Below, piece by piece: positions 35,227 through 42,412 of a stretch of DNA of 64,000 nt. Origin of the DNA: Planctomycetota bacterium (GTDB taxonomy: Bacteria > Planctomycetota > Planctomycetia > Gemmatales > Gemmataceae). The position numbers were made by a program, and so were the translations under genes. Positions within the stretch are counted from its first letter, which is position 1, and every line of letters begins with the position of its first letter. Below the pieces are notes generated by a model. The model searched no databases and was not told where the DNA came from. It saw only the letters and a program-made list of their open reading frames with translations. Where the stretch lies: the NCBI GenBank assembly GCA_021413735.1, contig JAIOPV010000127.1, positions 1 through 64,000 of the forward strand, in the 5' to 3' direction.

Positions 35227-36723
35227 ATGACCGCGCCCACAGCACCCGCACCCAGCGCTCGCGAAAAATTCCTGGCTGCTGTCCGGGCCGCGAATCTGTT
35301 CGCTCCAATGCATCTCGCCAAGGTCGAGGCTGCGGTGCCGGCGAATGTTGCGACTGGAACCGATGCCGCTCGGGCGTTGATCGCGGCTGGCCATCTCACG
35401 AAGTTCCAGGCTGAACGACTCCTCGCGGGCAAAACCGACGGCTTCCATCTTGGTCCGTATGTCATTCTGGAGCAGGTCGGGCGCGGCCCGATGGGTCGGG
35501 TCTACAAGGCTCGCCACCAGACGATGAATCGGCCGGTTGCGGTGAAGGTACTTGCCGCCGAGTTGACGAACACGGTTGCTGCTCGACAGGCTCTTCAAAA
35601 GGAAGTCCGCGCCGCAGCGCAGTTGAACCATTCCAACATCGTGACGGCTTACGACGCCAACGAACTCGGGGAACGCTTCTACCTCGTGGTGGAACTGGTC
35701 GATGGGCCAAACCTCGAAACGCTCGTGAAGGAACGTGGTCCATTGCCGATCGCCGAAGTCTGCGAACTGGTCTGGCAAGCATCATCCGGTCTGGCTCACT
35801 CTCACTCGTTGAAGATGATTCATCGAGATCTCAAACCGACGAATCTGCTCGTATCGCGTCCCTCGAAGACGACGCCCGATCATCTTCTGAAGATCGCGGA
35901 CTTCGGCATCTCGAAGTTCAGCCCGACTTCGCCATCGTTGGCACAGACGCCCGCTCCGACTGCGTGGCTCGGCACCGCCGACTATGTGGCTCCGGAACAG
36001 ACGAACCACCCGGATCTCGCCGACCTGAAAGCCGACCTCTACAGCCTTGGTGCGATTGCGTATTTCCTGCTGACGGGACAGCCACCGTTCCCCGGCGGCA
36101 CGGTCGAGGACAAGGCGAAGCGCCACCTGTGGGAAGAACCGGCCCGGCTGGAATTGATTCGCCCGGATACGCCGCCAGCACTTGCGATTCTGGTTCATCA
36201 GATGTTGTCGAAGCACCCCGCACACCGTCCGGGATCGGCTGCGGAAGTGGGCGCCAGGCTCGAATCGCTTCTTGCGTCATTCGGCGACGCGATTAGTTTC
36301 GATCTGCCTGCGACGAATAGCGGCCCGTACTCGTTCGCGGGGCATTTGAGCGGGATGATGGCGATGCCGCCCGGATCGGGACACTATGGGGTTCCTGGTC
36401 CTGGTTCGGGTGTGTATTCCGTTCCGAATTCCGGGCACTATGCGGTTCCCGCACCGGAACCGATGCCGCTCCCTCCGCCGCCGGCACCCGCAGCAAACGC
36501 CAATGCGTGGTCGCAGATCTCCGCTGAGGAATCGGCTGCTGAATCTTCAGATGAAACGCCTGCCGAGGCTCCGCGCAGGACGCGGACGAAGACGAAAGGC
36601 AAGGGGAATGTTCGCGGTCGCCGTGGTCAGACCAACAGTTCCGGGACGATGATGATGGTGTTCGTGGTCGTCGCTGTCCTGGCTGGAGTGGGTCTCGCGC
36701 TGGCAAGCAAGCTCATAAAGTGA
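35227..36723 (+). CDS. Ser/Thr protein kinase with C-terminal membrane anchor
   Basis: A 498-residue kinase. The ATG at 35227 precedes a ~75-residue helical domain ('AREKFLAAVRAANLFAPMHL'...'LIAAGHLTKFQAERLL') seen in other Gemmata-type kinases. The Hanks domain has 'GRGPMGRVYKA' (Pro replaces the usual Gly-Gly), 'VAVKVLAAE', 'HRDLKPTNLLV', 'KIADFGISKF' and 'YVAPEQTNHP'. A Pro/Gly/Ser-rich linker with 'GSGHYGVPGPGSGVYSVP' repeats follows. The protein ends in a basic patch and a single membrane helix ('MMMVFVVVAVLAGVGLALAS'), so it is tail-anchored with the kinase in the cytoplasm and no outside sensor. It lacks WD40 repeats, unlike the two other kinases here. Confidence 0.92.
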   Translation: MTAPTAPAPSAREKFLAAVRAANLFAPMHLAKVEAAVPANVATGTDAARALIAAGHLTKFQAERLLAGKTDGFHLGPYVILEQVGRGPMGRVYKARHQTMNRPVAVKVLAAELTNTVAARQALQKEVRAAAQLNHSNIVTAYDANELGERFYLVVELVDGPNLETLVKERGPLPIAEVCELVWQASSGLAHSHSLKMIHRDLKPTNLLVSRPSKTTPDHLLKIADFGISKFSPTSPSLAQTPAPTAWLGTADYVAPEQTNHPDLADLKADLYSLGAIAYFLLTGQPPFPGGTVEDKAKRHLWEEPARLELIRPDTPPALAILVHQMLSKHPAHRPGSAAEVGARLESLLASFGDAISFDLPATNSGPYSFAGHLSGMMAMPPGSGHYGVPGPGSGVYSVPNSGHYAVPAPEPMPLPPPPAPAANANAWSQISAEESAAESSDETPAEAPRRTRTKTKGKGNVRGRRGQTNSSGTMMMVFVVVAVLAGVGLALASKLIK

Positions 36724-36743
36724 TCGCGGTTCTGATGAACACG

Positions 36744-36772
36744 ACGAGCCTGGCTTCGATAGCCAGGCTCGT
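36744..36772. terminator. Terminator hairpin between kinase and CoA-transferase genes
   Basis: GAGCCTGGCT-TCGAT-AGCCAGGCTC forms a perfect stem, extended by two pairs, between the stops of two convergent genes. A short T-run follows on the plus strand. Confidence 0.75.
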
Positions 36773-36778
36773 GCTGTT

Positions 36779-37990
36779 TCACACCACACCTTTCGCCCGC
36801 AACACTTCAACTTCCGCATCGCCCAACCCCAGTTCACGCAACACGTCGTCGGTTTGTGCCCCGAGCCGCGGTGGCATCGTTGGCGTTGCCGTCGGCGCTC
36901 CGCTGAGATGAATCGGATTCCCGATCAGATCGACAGGATTGCCGAGTGGATCGCGAATCGTGACCTTCATGCCGCGTGCTGCGGTCTGCTCGTGTGCGAA
37001 CGCGCCTGCGTAATCTCGCACAACGGAGTGAGGCACATTCGCTGCGGTCAAGCGTGATTCCCATTCTGCGGTCGGCAAGCGCTTCATGATCGCCGCGACC
37101 TTCGGAACTACCTCAGCGCGAAGCTCGACACGCTGCCGATTCTTGGCGAATCGCGGTTCGCTTCCGAGTTCGGTTGCCCCTGCCGCGGCACAGAACGATT
37201 GCCATTGCCCGTCGTTGCCAACATTCAGAGCAAGATAACCGTCGGCGGTCTCGAACAGCTCATACGGCACAATCTGAAGGTGGGCGTTGCCCTGTCGCGG
37301 CGGAACCTTCCCGCTCGTGAGATACGCCTGCGCGACATTCACCTGCGATGCGAGGGCACAGTCGAGCAACCCGAGGTCGATGGCGTAGCCGTGGCTCGAG
37401 CGTTCGCGTGCCCGCAGACACGCGAGAATCGCGGTGCTGGCGTAAAGGCCCGTGAGGATGTCGGCGAGCGCAACGCCGACCTTGTATGGCGGCCCTTCGA
37501 TTGGCCCGGTGATGCCCATGAGGCCGCTCATGGCCTGGATAGCAAAATCGTAACCGGGGGCGTCACGCAGCGGACCCGTGCGACCGTAGCCGCTGATCGA
37601 ACACGCAATGAGCCTCGGGTGTCTGGCGAGAAGTTGCTCCGGCGTCAGCCCGAGCTTCTCGGTGCTATCGGTGCGAAAATTCTCGATCAGCACATCGGAC
37701 GCATCGAGTAGCCGATGGAAGATGATGTTTCCATCGGGTGAACCGATGTCAAGCGTAAGCGACCGTTTGCCGCGATTGCACGACAGGAAGTATGCCGAGA
37801 TGCCGTCGGCGGTGAATGGCGGTCCCCAGCCGCGTGTGTCGTCGCCGGTGCCAGGGCGTTCGAGCTTCACGACATCCGCGCCGAGATCAGCGAGGAGTTG
37901 CCCGCAGAACGGACCGGCGAGAACGCGAGCAGCGTCGAGAACACGCACGCCGTTGAGTGGTGGAACAGCGTCGGTAGCAAACGGAAACAT
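36779..37990 (-). CDS. CaiB/BaiF-family (type III) CoA-transferase
   Basis: A 403-residue enzyme that moves CoA between carboxylic acids. The ATG at 37990 ('MFPFATDAVPPLNGVRVLDA') starts the conserved N-terminus, followed by 'GPFCGQLLADLGADVVKLERPG'. 'NRGKRSLTLDI', 'VLIENFRTDS' and 'SGYGRTGPLRDAPGYDFAIQAM' are family signatures. The catalytic Asp is expected in the 'YAIDLGLLDCALA' region. The frame stays open upstream into the repeat at 38044-38244, but that part is not protein-like. Substrates cannot be told; there are no neighbouring acyl-CoA genes. Confidence 0.93.
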   Translation of the reverse strand: MFPFATDAVPPLNGVRVLDAARVLAGPFCGQLLADLGADVVKLERPGTGDDTRGWGPPFTADGISAYFLSCNRGKRSLTLDIGSPDGNIIFHRLLDASDVLIENFRTDSTEKLGLTPEQLLARHPRLIACSISGYGRTGPLRDAPGYDFAIQAMSGLMGITGPIEGPPYKVGVALADILTGLYASTAILACLRARERSSHGYAIDLGLLDCALASQVNVAQAYLTSGKVPPRQGNAHLQIVPYELFETADGYLALNVGNDGQWQSFCAAAGATELGSEPRFAKNRQRVELRAEVVPKVAAIMKRLPTAEWESRLTAANVPHSVVRDYAGAFAHEQTAARGMKVTIRDPLGNPVDLIGNPIHLSGAPTATPTMPPRLGAQTDDVLRELGLGDAEVEVLRAKGVV

Positions 37991-38043
37991 GGCGACACCT
38001 CCGGCAGCATTCTGGTTACACTGGCTTTGTAGTCGCGGAGCGA

Positions 38044-38244
38044 CGACCGAGTGTAGCCAGGGGTGAGGCGAGCAACGCGAGCGCAACCCCTGGTCCGGAG
38101 GCCAAAGAAGATGGGAGCCCCGGAGGGGCGTTTGAAGCTTCGCGGTTTGTGGTGTCTGTCGCCCCTCCGGGGCTTCCTGGGTAGGGCATTGCTTTCCAGG
38201 GGTTTGCTCACTTCGTTCACTGCACCCCTGGCTACACTCGGTCG
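38044..38244. repeat. Nested palindromic repeat element
   Basis: Outer 22-bp perfect inverted repeats (38044-38065 and 38223-38244, CGACCGAGTGTAGCCAGG...) enclose three hairpins. The first and third are each bounded by CCAGGGGT...ACCCCTGG; the middle is GGGAGCCCCGGAGGGGCG (38113-38130) facing its near-complement (38160-38177). The GTAGCCAGGGGTG core is shared with the element at 41630-41811. Confidence 0.8.
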
Positions 38245-38282
38245 CCGCATCCGCGGCTGAAAACATCAGCGAGGAATTTCTG

Positions 38283-39200
38283 GTGCGTGTGCTGCAAGCG
38301 AAGACGAAACGCCCGCTCGACCTGCTCGCGATTGGAGCGGGTGGGCATGTCGCCGCTGCGTCATCGGCCTTCGGCGTTCGTGGCGACGTCGAGGTGTGGA
38401 AGATTGCAACCGGACAATTGGCGTACGTTCACACCAACAGGATTGGGACAGCATCTTGCGTGGCGTTCGATTTAGGGGGCGGCCACTTGCTCGTTGGTGC
38501 CGACACGGGCTCGACGATCACCGAACTGACTTCCCACAATGAATTGCCCTGTCCTCAACTCGCCTTGGAATTTGCTCAGTTCGCCTTCGCTCCCGACGGG
38601 TCACAGATTCTGGTGACCGCAATCAACTCCTTCAAGTGTTTCGCCATCGATATGCACATGACGTTTCGTGAACTCTGGGCCGTGAAACCATTCAGGTGTA
38701 ACTTCGATCACCCCGTCTTCAGTCCATCCGGTGAATGGGTGGCGGTATCGAAGCACGACGCTTCAAACGACCGCGTGCGGAATCATGTTCTGTTGCACGA
38801 CGCGGCAACCGGAAAGCTTCTGGTAGAGATTCCGTTCGATCCAACAGGAGCCGACCCCATCTTGCAGATTTCGTTCTCCGCAGACAGCACGAAGGTGATC
38901 GGACGCTCCTCGGGGCGCACCGTAAAGGTGTTCGACGCTACCACCGGTCAGTCCGCAGGCGAACTCCTTCACCCCGGTCGGCCGTATGTCACCGGAATGG
39001 CTGTGCATCCGAATGGCACCGTCGCGTGCAGTCGCACCAACGGCACTGTTTGCCTGTGGAATCTGGAGAAGTGCGAACTGATTCGCACGCTCGACTGGAA
39101 GCTCGGCAAACTCGTGTCGGTCAAGTTCTCGCCAGACGGCACCATCGGCGCCGCTGGCACCGAAGACGGGCAAGTGATCGTGTGGGATGTGGACCTGTGA
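38283..39200 (+). CDS. WD40-like repeat protein
   Basis: A 305-residue cytoplasmic protein. The start is a GTG at 38283, supported by GAGGAA 6 nt upstream. WD40-type blades are visible: 'FAPDGSQILVTAINSFKCFAI', split here by family turns, 'VFSPSGEWVAVSKHD', 'SFSADSTKVIGRSSGRTVKVF', 'VHPNGTVACSRTNGTVCLW' and 'KFSPDGTIGAAGTEDGQVIVW'. No catalytic domain or signal peptide is present, so it is likely a scaffold or interaction protein. It follows the nested repeat element directly, and its upstream region may therefore lie within the repeat. Confidence 0.78.
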   Translation: MRVLQAKTKRPLDLLAIGAGGHVAAASSAFGVRGDVEVWKIATGQLAYVHTNRIGTASCVAFDLGGGHLLVGADTGSTITELTSHNELPCPQLALEFAQFAFAPDGSQILVTAINSFKCFAIDMHMTFRELWAVKPFRCNFDHPVFSPSGEWVAVSKHDASNDRVRNHVLLHDAATGKLLVEIPFDPTGADPILQISFSADSTKVIGRSSGRTVKVFDATTGQSAGELLHPGRPYVTGMAVHPNGTVACSRTNGTVCLWNLEKCELIRTLDWKLGKLVSVKFSPDGTIGAAGTEDGQVIVWDVDL

Positions 39201-39318
39201 CAACCACCGGTCGGGAAAAAGAAAAGTTGCGTGTCACAAGTTGCGGAGTGCCAGCGTGTGGGTGTTCGAGGGCAGGCAAGCGACCCGCCCCAAAAACCAC
39301 TCACACGAAGGTGTCCCC

Positions 39319-40098
39319 ATGTCCGCACTCAAGAACAAGTTCGCTCCCAGCGTTGAAGCCCTCGATCAACGAGCCATGATGAGTTGCACGGTCGCCGCGT
39401 CGTTCGGACACCTCACCGTCACCGGCGACTCCGGCAACGACCAGGTCACCATCCGCGATAACGGACGCGGCGGGATTACTGTTGCCGCAACGGGAGCCGC
39501 AACGCAGACGTTCTCGGGAATCAACCACATCGACATCAACACGGAAGACGGCGACGACAACGTGACGTACACGGTGTACGGGAACATCGCCACCACGCAG
39601 TACGTCGTCGTTGGCCTGGGCAGCCAGTACGGCAGGAACGGCGGTGGGAACGACACCTTCCACGGAATGATTGCCAACGGCGTCGACATCCTGAACGGCG
39701 GGCGGCTCGACATGATCGCAGACGGCGGTGGCGGCGATGACGTGGTCACGTTCACAGCGATTGGCGTGGACGTGCAACAGGGCGGGATCTTGAAGTCGCA
39801 GTTGGGTGGCGGTGCGGGTCAGGACCAAGTGCAGCAATACTTCAACGGGCTGGATAACGGGGCTGTCGTGATGCGGTCGCACGGTGGCGACGACCACGAC
39901 AACATCTGGCAATCGATGACGTTCGCGGCGGGTTCGACCGGTCACACGGCCGGTTGGGTGACCGGCGACGATGGTGACGACAGCCTTTCGCTGTTCATGA
40001 ACACGTCGGCGGGCATCACCATCGATCAGGCTGACTTGGTTGGCGGCAACGGCGTCGATGGGTTCATGTACACGCAGAATGTGAACGTCATTCAGTGA
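39319..40098 (+). CDS. Small secreted beta-repeat protein with LE-x-R-like N-terminus
   Basis: A 259-residue protein. The ATG at 39319 gives 'MSALKNKFAPSVEALDQRAM', a variant of the planctomycete 'LE-x-R' motif. The rest is rich in Gly/Asp with 'GDSGNDQVTIRDNG', 'NTEDGDDNVTYTVYG', 'ADGGGGDDVVTFTAIG' and 'GDDGDDSLSLFMNTSAG' units. These resemble calcium-binding RTX-like loops in a short beta roll. A surface or matrix role is inferred. It is much smaller than the giant proteins at 1-3381 and 9715-14661, and lacks their FG-GAP tail. A strong hairpin terminates it. Confidence 0.78.
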   Translation: MSALKNKFAPSVEALDQRAMMSCTVAASFGHLTVTGDSGNDQVTIRDNGRGGITVAATGAATQTFSGINHIDINTEDGDDNVTYTVYGNIATTQYVVVGLGSQYGRNGGGNDTFHGMIANGVDILNGGRLDMIADGGGGDDVVTFTAIGVDVQQGGILKSQLGGGAGQDQVQQYFNGLDNGAVVMRSHGGDDHDNIWQSMTFAAGSTGHTAGWVTGDDGDDSLSLFMNTSAGITIDQADLVGGNGVDGFMYTQNVNVIQ

Positions 40099-40105
40099 TA
40101 AATGG

Positions 40106-40153
40106 GCGAAGCCGCAAGCGGCTCCCCTTGTTGGGAGCTGCTTGCGGCTTCGC
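40106..40153. terminator. Strong hairpin between convergent genes
   Basis: GCGAAGCCGCAAGCGGCTCC(C) and its complement (40133-40153) form a 21-bp stem with one wobble and a 6-nt loop (CTTGTT). It sits between the secreted protein and DUF1501 stops, and is likely bidirectional. Confidence 0.75.
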
Positions 40154-40165
40154 ATCGTTCCGATG

Positions 40166-41494
40166 TCAAACTTTGTCGATCGGCAGGATGCCACCCGGAA
40201 GGATTGGGTTCGGGCGATTGCTCACGTCGTAAACCATCGAGTGCGAGTCGATGCCGAGGTTCTTGTAAACCGTCGCCAACACGCTCTGATACGGAATCGG
40301 TTCGTCCTTCGCTTCCGCCGCCGCGCTATCGGTGCTGCCAATCACCTGACCCGTCTTCATGCCGCCACCCGCCAGCAACGCCGAGTTCACCCGTGCCCAG
40401 TGATCGCGGCCAGCGTCCTTGTTGATCTTCGGCGTGCGACCGAACTCGCCCCACACGCAGACCGTCACGTCATCGCCCAATCCGCGTGCGTAAACGTCTT
40501 CAATCAGTGCCGAGATGCCCGTGTCGAACAGTGGGAGATGTTCCTTCAGGTGACGGAAGTTGCCGCCGTGAGTGTCCCAGAAGCCGTAGGCGACGGTAAC
40601 CACCCTGCAACCCGCCTCCACAAGCCGACGAGCCATCAGAAGCTGATCGTTCCACATCGGGGCACCGTCGCCCATGTGCTTGGGCGAACCCTTGCCGTAA
40701 CGGTTGCGGATACGGTCCGATTCGCGTGTCACGTCGAGCGCTTCGACCAGCTTACTGGAAGTCAACACGTCGAAGGCGCGATCGTGGAACGTGTCCGCGG
40801 CAATGGCGTTGCTCTGGCCGCTGGTGCTGGCCTTGCGGAAGGCGTCGAGGTTTTCCAGCAGCGTTTTGCGATCGCGAAGCTCAGCCTGCGTCACGGCGAG
40901 GTTCTTCATCACTGCGATTTCGTCGCCATCGACCTTCACCGGAGCGGCAGCACGGCCCAGAGTCGCGGCACCGGGCGAGTTGTACGGCTTGTGCTGCATC
41001 GTCGGCGACAGATCCACGAACGCTGGAATCACCGGGTCGGTCTGACCCTGGAGCCGCGCGACCACGCTGCCGAAGTGCGGCTTGTTCTCGCGCTTCGCGG
41101 CGTCCATCCTCGTCGCGGTGTAGTTCTGCCACGAGCTGTGTTCATCGGACTGCCCGACGAGCGAGCGGATCACGACGAGCTTGTCCATGATCTTGGCGAG
41201 CTTCGGCAGGTGTTCGCCGAATTGTACGCCGGTCACGTTCGTGGGAATCGGCTTGAACTCACCCTTCACCTCGGCCGGTGCGTTTGGCTTCAGATCGAAC
41301 GTGTCCTGGTGTGCAAGCCCGCCGGACAGATAGACCATGATGACGGACTTCTGCGTCTTCTTGCCGGCGGCGGCTTCAGCACGCATCAGACCAGGCAACG
41401 TGAGACCACCGACCGCGAGCGAGCCTGCTTGCAGGAACGACCGACGGGAAATGCCATCGCAGTATCGCGTGGGTTGGCCGAGGACGGTGAGCAT
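40166..41494 (-). CDS. DUF1501 protein with Tat signal
   Basis: A 442-residue exported protein. It opens 'MLTVLGQPTRYCDGISRRSF' followed by 'LQAGSLAVGGLTLPGL', an SRR-x-FL twin-arginine signal. The body has DUF1501 signatures: 'SVIMVYLSGGLAHQDTFDLK', 'LPKLAKIMDKLVVIRSLVG', 'WDTHGGNFRHLKEHLP' and 'VWGEFGRTPKINKDAGRDHW'. The fold is alkaline-phosphatase/sulfatase-like, but the reaction is not known. DUF1501 genes normally sit beside DUF1549/DUF1553 genes; here the partner-type gene is at 32057-34585, so the pair is separated by inserted genes or is not functional as a pair. Confidence 0.92.
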   Translation of the reverse strand: MLTVLGQPTRYCDGISRRSFLQAGSLAVGGLTLPGLMRAEAAAGKKTQKSVIMVYLSGGLAHQDTFDLKPNAPAEVKGEFKPIPTNVTGVQFGEHLPKLAKIMDKLVVIRSLVGQSDEHSSWQNYTATRMDAAKRENKPHFGSVVARLQGQTDPVIPAFVDLSPTMQHKPYNSPGAATLGRAAAPVKVDGDEIAVMKNLAVTQAELRDRKTLLENLDAFRKASTSGQSNAIAADTFHDRAFDVLTSSKLVEALDVTRESDRIRNRYGKGSPKHMGDGAPMWNDQLLMARRLVEAGCRVVTVAYGFWDTHGGNFRHLKEHLPLFDTGISALIEDVYARGLGDDVTVCVWGEFGRTPKINKDAGRDHWARVNSALLAGGGMKTGQVIGSTDSAAAEAKDEPIPYQSVLATVYKNLGIDSHSMVYDVSNRPNPILPGGILPIDKV

Positions 41495-41629
41495 GGGGAC
41501 TGAACTCCGTTGCGGAGCGTATGCGGCGGGAAGGTCGGCGAGAACATTAGCTTACACGTTTTGAGCGACGGTGTGCAACTTTCCCACGCGAAGGCAAGTG
41601 ATTTGTGAATCTGGCATTTGTGGTGTTTT

Positions 41630-41811
41630 GCCCTGGAAGGGCGGCGGATGGTAGCCAGGGGTGCAGCGAAGCGCAACCCCTGGAAACGTGAACCCAACAC
41701 CGGAAACGCACACAACACTGAAACGCACGGCCACCTGTAGCCTCGATTCGCCTCGGACCAGGGGTTGCGCTTCGCTCCACCCCTGGCTACCATCCGTCGC
41801 CCTTCCAGGGC
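41630..41811. repeat. Long inverted-repeat element upstream of the MazG-like gene
   Basis: 54-bp arms (41630-41683 and 41758-41811) match with two mismatches, starting GCCCTGGAAGGGC. Each arm contains GTAGCCAGGGGTG and ends CAACCCCTGG, so each is also a small palindrome. The ~74-bp centre has repeated GAAACGCAC words. The same core occurs at 38044-38244. Confidence 0.8.
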
Positions 41812-41873
41812 TCAAAACCAAAACTTCAAACTCACCACCAGAGTTCACTCACAGTATTTCTTCACACATCGTG

Positions 41874-41901
41874 TTGACACGTTTGGCCGTCAGGTTATAC
41901 C
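41874..41901 (+). promoter_or_regulatory. Putative promoter of the MazG-like gene
   Basis: TTGACA at 41874-41879, a 16-bp spacer and TATACC at 41896-41901, 82 bp before the start codon. The -35 is a perfect consensus. Confidence 0.55.
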
Positions 41902-41982
41902 GCTTCGCCTCTTGGGACGAGTGCCGACGGGGGAAACGACCGGCACAACACCCCGAGTTACGCAAACGACCGGATTTACACG

Positions 41983-42315
41983 ATGCCCGATGCGACCACT
42001 CCTGTGGCAGCGCTGAAGCTCGCCATTTGGCGGTTCGCAGCGGCTCGCCAGTGGGAACCGTACCACACTCCGAAGAACCTCGTCATGGCGCTGGCCAGCG
42101 AAGTTGGGGAACTGTGCGACGTCTTCCGCTGGCTCACTCCCGACGAATCGGTCTCGGCTTCGGCCGATCCGAAGTTGCGGGAAGCCATCGCCGACGAACT
42201 CGCGGATGTGGCGAACATCGTGTTTCTCCTGAGCGAACACACAGGGATTGACCTCAGCGATGCGGTGGAAGCGAAGATGAAAAAGAATGCGATCAAGTAC
42301 CCGCCACCCGAGTAG
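41983..42315 (+). CDS. MazG-like nucleotide pyrophosphohydrolase
   Basis: A 110-residue all-alpha enzyme of the MazG/dCTPase (RS21-C6) type, which would split a (d)NTP to (d)NMP and pyrophosphate. The metal-binding motif is visible as 'LASEVGELCDVFRWL' (E-x-x-E) and 'IADELADVANIVFLL' (E-x-x-D). 'RQWEPYHTPKNLVMALASEV' is the typical opening. Length is normal for the single-domain type. The likely job is nucleotide-pool sanitation; the exact nucleotide cannot be told. Confidence 0.9.
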   Translation: MPDATTPVAALKLAIWRFAAARQWEPYHTPKNLVMALASEVGELCDVFRWLTPDESVSASADPKLREAIADELADVANIVFLLSEHTGIDLSDAVEAKMKKNAIKYPPPE

Positions 42316-42412
42316 CGGCCACTGTGGTCGGAACACCCATCGCGACGGGGAATCGCAATGAGTGGGCGGGTTCGCGGGGGAAGGTTCGACCTGGCAGTTG
42401 GGGGAACGAGTC

